This document shows positions 14,868 through 24,200 of a stretch of DNA of 43,709 nt, in pieces (positions within the stretch are counted from its first letter, which is position 1; every line of letters starts with the position of its first letter). Below the pieces are notes generated by a model that worked only from the letters and a program-made list of their open reading frames with translations, searched no databases and had not been told where the DNA came from. The DNA comes from Leptofilum sp050292445 (GTDB taxonomy: Bacteria; Chloroflexota; Anaerolineae; Promineifilales; Promineifilaceae): assembly GCA_050292445.1 (NCBI GenBank), contig JBNKLQ010000006.1:1-43709 (forward strand), given 5' to 3'. The position numbers and the translations under genes were made by a program.

Positions 14868-15865
14868 TTGAACTGCTAGAGCAGGTGCGCCAGGGTCAAA
14901 TCCGGGCAATCGCCCGCTTAATTACCAAAGTGGAAAACAGTCAGTCAGCGGCAGAGCAGGCGATTCAAGCACTGTATCCCCATACCGGGCGGGCGCATAT
15001 CATCGGTATCACCGGCTCGCCAGGGGCAGGGAAAAGCACGGTTGTCAATGGTTTGGTGCAAACCTTGCGCCAGCAAGATGCACGTGTTGGCATCATTGCC
15101 GTGGATCCCAGCAGCCCATTTACGGGTGGTGCTTTGCTAGGCGACCGGGTGCGCATGCGTGATCTGTCTGGCGATCCGGGGGTGTTTATCCGCAGCATGG
15201 CCTCGCGGGGCAGTTTGGGCGGGCTGGCCAGAGCAACGGCCTCTGTCATCAAAATTTTGGATGCGGCTGGCTTTGATTACGTGCTGGTAGAAACCGTTGG
15301 CGCGGGCCAGGCTGAGGTGGATATTGCCAATGCCGCGCAAACGACGATTGTTGTTGAAGCGCCTGGCATGGGGGACGAGATTCAATCGATCAAGGCGGGC
15401 ATTTTGGAGATTGCTGATATTTTGGTGGTGAACAAGGCGGATCGGCCTGGAGCTGATAGAGCGGTCCGGGCCTTGAAGATGATGCTGCATTTAGGTCCAG
15501 TCGGCGGCACACGGCAGCACGGCCGTCTTTCCTCAACCCCATCCAGTGAAAATGGCAATACGCAGCCTGGCTGGGACATTCCGGTGCTGGAAACCGTGGC
15601 TACAGAGGGCAAAGGGATGGCTGAACTGGCTGAGATGTTGGGGCGGCATATGGCGTACTTGCGTGAAAGTGGCGAATGGCTCAAACGAGAAAAAGAGCGT
15701 AGCTGGCGTGAAGTGGAAATGTTGTTGCAACTGCGCTTTATGTCCCAATTTCAGGCGTCTGTGCCCAGCGAGATGCGTGATTCTTTGTTAACGGCCGTTG
15801 CCCAGCGTGAGGTGGATCCGTATACGGCCGTCAATCAACTCTTATCAAAAACAGAAAGTGAGTGA
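14864..15865 (+). CDS. meaB: MeaB/ArgK-family GTPase, mutase chaperone
   Basis: 333 residues, GTG start in a GTGA overlap with the mutase subunit. MeaB protects and reloads adenosylcobalamin on methylmalonyl-CoA mutase at the cost of GTP. Motifs: Walker A GSPGAGKST (51-59), 'VDPSSPFTGGALLGDR' (80-95), 'ETVGAGQAEVD' (143-153), 'PGMGDEIQSIKAGI' (167-180) and base-recognition NKAD (190-193). A variable loop after 'MMLHLG' is lengthened and includes 'HGRLSS', encoded at an ACGGCCGT site. Coupling to the B12 subunit supports a shared function. Two more ACGGCCGT sites lie near the 3' end. Confidence 0.93.
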   Translation: MIELLEQVRQGQIRAIARLITKVENSQSAAEQAIQALYPHTGRAHIIGITGSPGAGKSTVVNGLVQTLRQQDARVGIIAVDPSSPFTGGALLGDRVRMRDLSGDPGVFIRSMASRGSLGGLARATASVIKILDAAGFDYVLVETVGAGQAEVDIANAAQTTIVVEAPGMGDEIQSIKAGILEIADILVVNKADRPGADRAVRALKMMLHLGPVGGTRQHGRLSSTPSSENGNTQPGWDIPVLETVATEGKGMAELAEMLGRHMAYLRESGEWLKREKERSWREVEMLLQLRFMSQFQASVPSEMRDSLLTAVAQREVDPYTAVNQLLSKTESE

Positions 15866-15867
15866 AT

Positions 15868-15910
15868 GGAATCGTCTACAAAAAAATTTATAGATCAACG
15901 AGACGATTCC
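15868..15910. repeat. 10-bp inverted repeat after meaB
   Basis: GGAATCGTCT (15868-15877) and AGACGATTCC (15901-15910) form a perfect stem with an AT-rich 23-base loop. There is no T-run, so it is a weak terminator candidate at best. The rest of the gap to 15984 has one exact ACGGCCGT and one near match. Confidence 0.55.
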
Positions 15911-15984
15911 GCGAGCAATGGCCGTTTTCTCACTCAAAGTAAAAGTAAAAACGGCCGTTGCCTAAGGCGTAACGGTATTGAATT

Positions 15985-16932
15985 ATGATGGCATATGGAG
16001 ATATTAAACTGTTCGCCGGTTCAGGGTGCCCTGAACTGGCCCAGCGTATTGCAGAGTACATCAATGTTCCTGTAAGTGGTTGGGATATTGTCGAATTCCC
16101 CAATGAAAACCTGTTCGTCCGGCTTCATGGCAGCGTGCGTGGGCAAGATGTGTATCTGATCCAAAGCCATTCCCGGCCCGTACACCGCAACATCATGGAA
16201 ACGTTGATCGCCATTGACTGCCTTAAGCGTGATTCGGCTGGTCGGATTACTGTCGTAGTGCCCTATATGGCGTATTCGCAAAGCGATAAAAAAGACCAGC
16301 CCCGTGTTCCTATTTCCTCGCGGTTGCTGGCCGATCTTATCGAAGTGGCTGGGGCCGACCGCTGGATGACGATTGATCTACACGCCCAGCAAATACAGGG
16401 ATTTTACAAAATCCCCGGTGATTCTTTGACGGCTTTTCATATTCAAGTGGACTATTTTCTGCAGAAGCATTTGGATGCTGTTGTTGTGACGCCTGATTTG
16501 GGATTTGCTAAACGCGGCCGTAACTTTGCCGCTGAGCTAAACTTGCCGTTAGCCTTTGTTGAAAAACGGCGCATCGGTAACAGAAATGACCGGGAAGCGT
16601 TGTCACTGATTGGAACAGTAGCGGGTAAGGATGTTATTATTGTGGATGATTTGGTCGATACGGCCGGATCCATTCAGGAAGCTGTGCAATTGGTAAAATC
16701 AAACGGTGCGAAAGATGTTTTCATCACCTTTACCCACCCTGTCTTGTCTGACCCGGCTACGGAACGGCTGCGCAGTTTGCCCATTACGGAGATTGTCACT
16801 ACCGATACGATCCCGATTCCACCAGAGAAGATGCTGCCCAATATGACGGTGCTTTCCGTGTGTGAATTATTGGGTGAGGTGATTGTGCGTTCGCATGAGG
16901 GGCGCAGCGTAGGTGAACTATTTAATGAGTAG
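15985..16932 (+). CDS. prs: Ribose-phosphate pyrophosphokinase (PRPP synthetase)
   Basis: 315 residues, the usual length. It makes PRPP from ribose 5-phosphate and ATP for nucleotide, His and Trp synthesis. Motifs: N-terminal 'IKLFAGSGCPELAQRIA' (7-23), 'FPNENLFVRL' (38-47), 'RITVVVPYMAYSQSDKKDQP' (87-106), 'DLHAQQIQGFYKIP' (131-144) and the PRPP loop 'VDDLVDTAGSI' (220-230). Two consecutive ATGs (15985, 15988) are possible starts. Differences from the classical enzyme include 'MAYSQSDKK' where 'YGYARQDRK' is common, so the ATP-binding loop is somewhat unusual. Confidence 0.92.
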   Translation: MMAYGDIKLFAGSGCPELAQRIAEYINVPVSGWDIVEFPNENLFVRLHGSVRGQDVYLIQSHSRPVHRNIMETLIAIDCLKRDSAGRITVVVPYMAYSQSDKKDQPRVPISSRLLADLIEVAGADRWMTIDLHAQQIQGFYKIPGDSLTAFHIQVDYFLQKHLDAVVVTPDLGFAKRGRNFAAELNLPLAFVEKRRIGNRNDREALSLIGTVAGKDVIIVDDLVDTAGSIQEAVQLVKSNGAKDVFITFTHPVLSDPATERLRSLPITEIVTTDTIPIPPEKMLPNMTVLSVCELLGEVIVRSHEGRSVGELFNE

Positions 16933-17025
16933 CGTAACGGCCGTTTGTTCTAACAAAAAATTAAGGCATCCCTGGTACACTAACTCTCTTTTGCGTTTAA
17001 GATTCTAAATAAAAGAAGTAGGCTT

Positions 17026-20000
17026 ATGTTTAAAAAACTTGTATCCAAAATTGTTGGCGATCCCAACCAAAAAATTCTCGATAGCTTAAAACCCATCGTA
17101 GATGAAGTAGCTGCCCTTGAGCCACAAATGCAGCAGCTTTCTGCTGAGGGTATGCGGGCCAAAACGGCCGAATTTAAAGACCGTTATGCCGCTGGCGAAT
17201 CGTTAGATGATATGCTGCCAGAAGCTTTTGCCCTGGTGCGCGAAGCATCGGTGCGCACCACCGGTTTGCGCCATTACGATGTGCAAATTATGGGTGGTGT
17301 CTTACTCCATCGGGGCGAAGTGGTAGAGATGCGTACCGGTGAAGGTAAAACCCTGGTGGGAACCTTACCCCTTTACCTCAATGCCCTTACAGGCCAAGGT
17401 GTTCATTTGGTAACAGTGAATGAATATCTGGCCCGCCGTGACGGCGGCTGGATGGGTAAAATCTTCAATATTTTGGGCCTGACGGTTGGCTGTATTGGGC
17501 CTCAGAAATTTTCCTCCCTGTATGATCCCGACTACGTCAATCCTGGGGCCGATCTAGAAGATGAACGATTGGTCCATTGGCGACCCAGCACGCGCAAACA
17601 AGCGTACTTGGCTGACATCACTTATGGTATCAGCAGCGAATTTGGATTTGATTACTTACGCGACAATATGGCTACCAGCAGAGACAAGCTGGTGCAGCGC
17701 GATCTCGTCTATGCCATTATCGACGAGGTGGACAATGTGCTTATTGATGAGGCTCGGACGCCGTTGATTATTTCTGGTCCGGCGGATCGTTCCGGTAAAG
17801 AATACAGTCGATTTGCGGACTACGTGCGCCGCTTAAAGCGCAACACTGAAGAAGATGAAGATGCGGAACCTAACGGCCATTACGATTTAGACGAAAAAAG
17901 CCGCACCATCAGCCTGACCGACATGGGTATCGCTGAAATTGAGCAGCGCATCCCCGAAATTGACCCAGACGCGGGCGATAGTCTTTATGATCCTCGTTTT
18001 TTCCACCTGACTTACTACCTGGATAATGCGCTCAAGGCCCAATATCTTTATAAGCGAGATGTGCAGTATGTGGTGCAAAGCGGTGAAGTGCTCATCGTTG
18101 ATGACTTTACCGGCCGACTAATGCCTGGGCGCCGTTACTCTGAAGGTTTGCACGAAGCCATCGAAGCCAAAGAAGGCGTGCAGATTAAGCGGGAAACGGT
18201 CACTGTCGCCACGATCACGTTACAAAATTATTTCCGCCTTTTTGGAAAGCTGGCTGGAATGACCGGTACCGCGCTCACTGATGCTGAAGAGTTTGACAAG
18301 ATTTATGAGCTAGGTGTGACACCGTTGCCCACGAATGTGGAATATGTTGTCAATAACAATGTGATTAACCTGGAAGAAAAGAAAGAGAAGGTCGATAACT
18401 CTGAACAGATCGTTTACGTTGATCCAGAGACGCAAAAGCCCAAATTTTACAAGCGGCTGGATCATCCAGACCAAATTTTTGGGAATGAGGAAGCCAAGGA
18501 CAAAGCGATTATCCGGGAAGTGAAGCGTATTGTTGAGTTAGGTCGGCCCGTTTTGGTGGGTACTACCTCGGTTGAACATTCCGAGACGATTGACCGATTG
18601 CTTACTGAAGCGAAAATTCCCCACACTGTCCTAAATGCCAAGATTCACCAGTCTGAAGCGTTGGTTGTGGCTCAGGCGGGTCGCAAGAGGGCGGTGACCA
18701 TTTCCACCAATATGGCTGGTCGTGGTACCGACATTTTGCTGGGTGGCAATCCAGAAGGTATGGCGGCGGAAATGTTAGAGCGGGAGATGTTTAAACGGCC
18801 GTTACTAACCCAACTCATCTTCAAATATTTAGAAGACGGTGAAGACGCTGCCCGCGAATATACCCGGCAAAACAACAAGCTGGATGATGATCTGATTCCT
18901 TGGATCATCTCTGAAAAAGCAACATTGGATGCGGCCCTTGAAGAAATTGAGGAGTTGCAGGTTCTTGGCTACCTACAGCGCATTCTGGGCGAACAGTATC
19001 AGCTAGAGTACAACGAAATTCGGCAGTCTCTGCGCCTGATCACTGGTGGTCAATTAGGGGAAGCCCGCGAATATCTTGAAACGCTTGATAAGGATGTGGC
19101 GCTGGTAGAAGAAGCCATCCGCTTGCGCGATCTCTACGTTGGTTATCAACGAGTCCAGGGAGACAATGGGCTTTTAGCTCAGTTTCTGGCGGAAATCCTC
19201 TTTGAGCAACATTACAATGCGCGTGCTGCACTCATTCGCGCCATTTTGAATAATGCTAAAGACGAAGCCGCAAAGGTTGTGCAAACCGTACCTGGCATTT
19301 CTAAACAGTGGATTGACAAGATTGCCGATTTGCGCAAGGGGACAGAACAAGAACGCCAGGAAGTGTGGCAGCTTGGTGGTTTGCACGTCGTTGGCTCTGA
19401 GCGGCACGAATCCCGCCGTATTGACAACCAGCTGCGTGGTCGTGCGGCACGTCAGGGTGATCCTGGCTCTTCCCGGTTTTTCCTCTCTTTGGAAGATGAC
19501 CTCATGCGCCGCTTTGGTGGCGAACGGCTAAAAAGCTGGATGTCTAAAGGCTTGCTCTCCAGCATCCCAGAAGATATGCCGCTGGAATTTGGCGTGCTGG
19601 ACCGCATGATTGAAAGTGCCCAGGAGCGGGTGGAAGGATACAACTTCGATATCCGCAAAAACATTGTGGAATATGATGACGTGATGAATCGTCAGCGTAT
19701 GGCCATTTACGGAGAGCGCCGGGCCATTTTGATGGGTGAAGGCGTCGATTACGATAAGAGAATTGATGATGCCTTTGCCAGTGCCATTGCCCAATTAGTT
19801 GACAACTATGTAGAAAACTACGTGCAGTTTGTGCGTGGCGAAATTGAACGCGTGGTGGCCGATTTCACCACCGAGGCCACGGACACCATCAACCTGAACG
19901 CTGTGGTGGCCCGCCTGCGTGGTCTTTTGCCCGATATTGTAGAGATCGACAAGGCCGAGTTGGCTGAGCTTTCCAGCGACAAGCTGGTTGATCGGTTGAT

Positions 20001-20973
20001 AATCTTGGTTTACGAGAATGAAGAGAATGGAGCCAATATTTATCAGCTGCTGCGGGCGATGGGGCGATTCTTACCATTGCTGCCACCTATTCCCAATCTG
20101 GGTTCCCTGGCATCACGCAAATCGGGTCAGGTACAGGCCAAAGAGAACATCCGGCGCGATTATGTGGAAAGTGTGCAAAATTTCTACAATGAGTTTGTAG
20201 CTGATCATGTGGAGATGCCTACTGAAGATCGGGATGCCATTTGGCAAGAATCTGAGGAGGTATTAAATCAAGCGTTTGCCCAGTTTTCGCTAGATGGACT
20301 CTCTTTAAAATCGTCTGAATATCGGCAAACGCGTTTTGCCAGCCAGGCAAATGTTGCGCTACGCAAGCTGTTGCTAGACACGCTGTCGGCACTGGATGGG
20401 GAGCAGCTGGAAGTGGCGCTTATGGCTTACGTCCAAAAGCAACAAGACAAGTGGCGTAACCAGATCGGTGAGGAAGAGTACCGCAATTTCCAACGGTTGC
20501 TGCTGCTCAATTCCATTGACCGGGAATGGCGCGATTATCTAACAGCCGCAGACGATCTACGTCGTGAAATTGGCCTGGAAGCCGTCGGTCAGCGTGATCC
20601 TAAAGTGCAATACAAGATTCGCTCGGCGCAAATGTTTAACGACATGCGCAACAATATTGAGCAAAATATTGTCGATCGTTTCTTCTTCCAGGTGGAGCAG
20701 CATCGGGCGTTTATTCAGCAGCAGGAGGCTGAGATTGCTTATCAGACGCAGGCGCGTGATGCTGGCTACCAGGTGGTAAAACGAGAAAAAGGACGTGGCG
20801 TAGAGCTACGTCGGGATGCACCCAAGGTAGGGCGCAACGATCCGTGCCCTTGCGGTAGTGGCAAAAAATACAAGCATTGTCATATGAGGCAAGATATGGC
20901 GGCCCAAACATCTGGGGCAAACGGCCGTCCAGCACGATCAACATCCGGTAAAAAACGTCGTCGCCGCCGTTAG
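17026..20973 (+). CDS. secA: SecA preprotein translocase ATPase, unusually long (1315 residues)
   Basis: The motor that drives preproteins through SecYEG. Walker A 'MRTGEGKTL' (102-110), DEAD-like 'IIDEVDNVLIDEART' (231-245), 'GMTGTALTDAEEF' (411-423), 'TNMAGRGTDILLGGNPEG' (561-578), 'GGLHVVGSERHESRRIDNQL' (784-803), 'GRAARQGDPGSSRFFLS' (805-821), 'NIVEYDDVMNRQR' (879-891) and the C-terminal zinc motif 'NDPCPCGSGKKYKHCH' (1271-1286) are intact. Most SecA proteins have 800-950 residues. The extra length sits mainly in two places: about 578-783 in NBD2, a mostly helical, charged stretch of some 200 residues where roughly 60 are usual, and about 935-1155 in the helical scaffold/wing region. The tail is Arg/Lys-rich. 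No frameshift is seen. Confidence 0.95.
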   Translation: MFKKLVSKIVGDPNQKILDSLKPIVDEVAALEPQMQQLSAEGMRAKTAEFKDRYAAGESLDDMLPEAFALVREASVRTTGLRHYDVQIMGGVLLHRGEVVEMRTGEGKTLVGTLPLYLNALTGQGVHLVTVNEYLARRDGGWMGKIFNILGLTVGCIGPQKFSSLYDPDYVNPGADLEDERLVHWRPSTRKQAYLADITYGISSEFGFDYLRDNMATSRDKLVQRDLVYAIIDEVDNVLIDEARTPLIISGPADRSGKEYSRFADYVRRLKRNTEEDEDAEPNGHYDLDEKSRTISLTDMGIAEIEQRIPEIDPDAGDSLYDPRFFHLTYYLDNALKAQYLYKRDVQYVVQSGEVLIVDDFTGRLMPGRRYSEGLHEAIEAKEGVQIKRETVTVATITLQNYFRLFGKLAGMTGTALTDAEEFDKIYELGVTPLPTNVEYVVNNNVINLEEKKEKVDNSEQIVYVDPETQKPKFYKRLDHPDQIFGNEEAKDKAIIREVKRIVELGRPVLVGTTSVEHSETIDRLLTEAKIPHTVLNAKIHQSEALVVAQAGRKRAVTISTNMAGRGTDILLGGNPEGMAAEMLEREMFKRPLLTQLIFKYLEDGEDAAREYTRQNNKLDDDLIPWIISEKATLDAALEEIEELQVLGYLQRILGEQYQLEYNEIRQSLRLITGGQLGEAREYLETLDKDVALVEEAIRLRDLYVGYQRVQGDNGLLAQFLAEILFEQHYNARAALIRAILNNAKDEAAKVVQTVPGISKQWIDKIADLRKGTEQERQEVWQLGGLHVVGSERHESRRIDNQLRGRAARQGDPGSSRFFLSLEDDLMRRFGGERLKSWMSKGLLSSIPEDMPLEFGVLDRMIESAQERVEGYNFDIRKNIVEYDDVMNRQRMAIYGERRAILMGEGVDYDKRIDDAFASAIAQLVDNYVENYVQFVRGEIERVVADFTTEATDTINLNAVVARLRGLLPDIVEIDKAELAELSSDKLVDRLIILVYENEENGANIYQLLRAMGRFLPLLPPIPNLGSLASRKSGQVQAKENIRRDYVESVQNFYNEFVADHVEMPTEDRDAIWQESEEVLNQAFAQFSLDGLSLKSSEYRQTRFASQANVALRKLLLDTLSALDGEQLEVALMAYVQKQQDKWRNQIGEEEYRNFQRLLLLNSIDREWRDYLTAADDLRREIGLEAVGQRDPKVQYKIRSAQMFNDMRNNIEQNIVDRFFFQVEQHRAFIQQQEAEIAYQTQARDAGYQVVKREKGRGVELRRDAPKVGRNDPCPCGSGKKYKHCHMRQDMAAQTSGANGRPARSTSGKKRRRRR

Positions 20974-21096
20974 ATGGAAATTCAGACATAAATGGGATAC
21001 TGGCTGACAGCAAACAACTTTTTACGTCTCTTTCACCACGGATAATTGACGACTTTTCTAAAACATGGTTACATGTTGAGGCAAACAGCACACTCA

Positions 21097-21173
21097 GGGC
21101 TTAAGCCATTTGAGAATGAGACCTGACAGGTTTTTGCAGATTTCAGAAAAACCTGTCAGGTTTGCATAAGCCC
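21097..21173. repeat. Nested intergenic hairpin between secA and the kinase gene
   Basis: Inner arms ACCTGACAGGTTTTT (21121-21135) and AAAAACCTGTCAGGT (21147-21161) pair perfectly over 15 bp with an 11-base loop. Outer arms GGGCTTA (21097-21103) and TAAGCCC (21167-21173) extend the structure. A separate short dyad AACATG/CATGTT is at 21062-21077. The 270-base gap holds nothing else recognisable. It may also terminate secA transcription. Confidence 0.75.
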
Positions 21174-21243
21174 TCAATTTTCAGAAGCTGCCTGCCAAAA
21201 ATCACGGTACCTGGATTTATTGATATCTTAAACTGATTGGCCT

Positions 21244-24200
21244 ATGCCCCACAGTAATGATCTGCTAAAAGCCCTCAACGCCCTGCAACAAAATTTACAG
21301 ACAGCTGCTTCTTGGGATGCTGTTCAGTCTGTCCTTGCCCCTTTTGCAAAACAATACCTGGCCGTGGAATCGGTGTTGATTGTACCCGCTGCCGAAAAGC
21401 AACCTGATGTCTGGTTGGTTGGCAGCACAGGGTACGCTTTGCAGTTTATGCCACCCCCTGATGCGTCAGATTTAGCTGAGTTAACTGCGGCTTTGTTGGC
21501 AGCCTGCCCTTTTTTACAGCAGCAGCTTCCCCTCTCCGCTGTTCAACAAAACTTGTTGGAGCAAATCAGCCTGGCCATTGTTGAGCAACGGCCGTTTGAC
21601 CAAATTACCCATCATATTGCCACTGCTTTTACAGAGACGTTCCCCGCCTGCCGTGCCCGATTGGTTTTGCGCGATCCGGGTGGTAAACGGCTGAGCCTGC
21701 ACACGCTATTTGGCGAACAGTCTGGCTGGCTACCGGTTAATGAAGATAGTCATTTGGTTGACGTTCAAGAGATTCGCTTACTGTCTGAGGATGTGCAGCT
21801 TGTTTTGCCGGTGAAAACGGCCGTTAATGAGGTGCGGGCAATTTTGCAAGTGGCAGGCATTTCCGTGGAAGATTTGCGATTAAAAACCGCATTTTTCTCC
21901 TTGGTTGCTGGCTACCTTGGCGTGGCACTCAGTCACCAGCAACTTTTGGAACAGGCGTGGCAGCGTGCCCATCAGCTTGAAACAATTTATCATGTGACGG
22001 AATCCGTCCGGGTTTTGAAGCCTTTGCAGCAAACGTTGCAAGAAATTCATGATCAACTGCTGCATATTTTTACGCCACCTACCTGCTATATCGCTCTGGT
22101 TGATATCAACGAAGATGTTATTGAGTTCCCTTGCGTTTTGGAAAATCGGCAGCGTATAACCCGACAACCGCTTCCCCTAAGCAACAAAGATAGTTTGGTT
22201 GCCTGGGTGATCAGAAATAAAGTTCCGTTTGCTACTGATGATTGGCCTTCAGAAGAAAAGCCTGTATCAGGGATCGATGGCGACGGGACGCCACAGTCTA
22301 TTATTTGTGTGCCAATGCGGCTGCATGGCGAAGTGCTAGGGGCCATTTCTATTCAAAGTGATGAACCAGATGCGTTTGATGCCGCAGATTTCCAAACGTT
22401 AACGGCCGTTGCAGCTCACGTCACCGTTATCATTAAAAATGCCCGATTGTTTTCCCAAACCCGAGAACTGGTTGACCGGGGTGCCCATGATTACCAAACG
22501 GCCGTTGCCCTACGTCAGGCTATTGCCGTTATCAGCACCTCTTTGCAGGCCGATTCTGTTGTGAGCCACCTTTTGCTGGCCTTAGGCAACGTTGTTTCCT
22601 ACCACAATGCGTTTGCCTTCCTCCTAAACGAGGGTGAACTAAAACTGGTTTCCAGTAGAGATTTTTATGATCGACCGGTTGTGCCTTCGGCAAACGAAGC
22701 AGAAAAAATCTGGCGCAATCATCCTCTGGTGCAAAGCATCATTAAACAAGAAAAGCTCATTCGCATTGATGATGTTCGTGTGGATGACCGCTGGCAACCG
22801 GTACCGCATACAGAAAACACGCGCTCTTGGATGGGGGTCCCCCTTTCCGCAGGTGGTGTACTGTTGGGAATCCTTATTTTTGACAGCCAGATTGCCTCCG
22901 CCTTTGATCAGCGGGTAGAATGGTTAGCATCAACTCTGGCCGCACACGCGTCTGTTGCCATTCAAAACGCCATGCTGTTTGAGCAGACTGAGCAGCAGCT
23001 GGCAGAACTGAGTACCCTTTACCAGGCCAGCGCGACTATGACCGCTAACCTGGATCAAGATTTTGTTTTGCAGACGGTTGTCTCAGAAATGGTGCGGGCG
23101 CTACAAGTTGATAGCTGCACCATTTTTGTTTGGGATCAAGAATTTCAGAAGCTTTATCCAGCTGCTTATAAAAACCAAACCCAGATCAATCATCAAAACC
23201 ATGATGAAGATGAGGCCTTGGTGGGCTTGAGCAGCATCGAAAATTTAGCTTCTTATATAGTTGTTCAACACGTTTTTGAAACGCACCAAATCGAAAATTT
23301 GAGAGCTGATAGGGCTGGCAGCCAGGATGAGATGGATCTCTTGCAGGCGGCTGGTTTGCAATCAGCAATTTTGGTGCCGTTGGTGCGACGTAATAAAGTG
23401 TTGGGTTTGTTGGCGCTCGGAGATGTAACTGAACCGCGCAATTATAAGCAAGGACAATTCCGATTGGCCCAAAACCTGGCAGGGCAGGCAGCAGTGGCTA
23501 TAGAACATGCACATTTATTTGGTCAGGCGCAGCGCCGCATTGAGGAACTTTCTACGTTCCACGATATTGTACTTCGCTTAAATGAGCCTTTACAGCTCAA
23601 TGTGGTCTTGGATACGATTACGGAATCGGCACTTAAGCTGATTCCTGCAACCAATCTACATATCTTTTTATATGATGCTGAGACCCAAACTTTCTCGAAG
23701 GGATCAGCCTTGTGGCGAGACGGCCGTCGCACCGCAGCGGTGGCTAAATTACGTCCGGCGGGGACAGGGTTAACCTCAACGGTGGTGCAGGAAGGCCGTC
23801 CCATTGTCATTAACGATGCTTCCAGTCATCCTTTTTACCAGAGTGAAACATCCAGCAGTTGGGGTATATGTGCGATTGCGGGTTTTCCCCTGAAATTCGG
23901 TGACAAAATCATTGGTGCCTTCACCGCCACTTATTTGTACCCACATACCTTTAGCGAAGACGAACTGCTGCTGCTGAATTTGTTGGCTGAACAAGCGGCC
24001 GTTGCCATTCGTAATGCTAGCTCTTTTGCTGAGTCACAACGCCGACTGCGGGATATGTCTGCGCTGGTCGATATGGCCAAGCAAGTGACCGGTAACCTAA
24101 AACTGCAATCTGTGTTGCAAACAACCGTGCAAATTTTACAGGGGCTGCTCAATGCCCGTGCCAGCACCATCACCATGTTAACCGAAGATGGAGAGGGACT

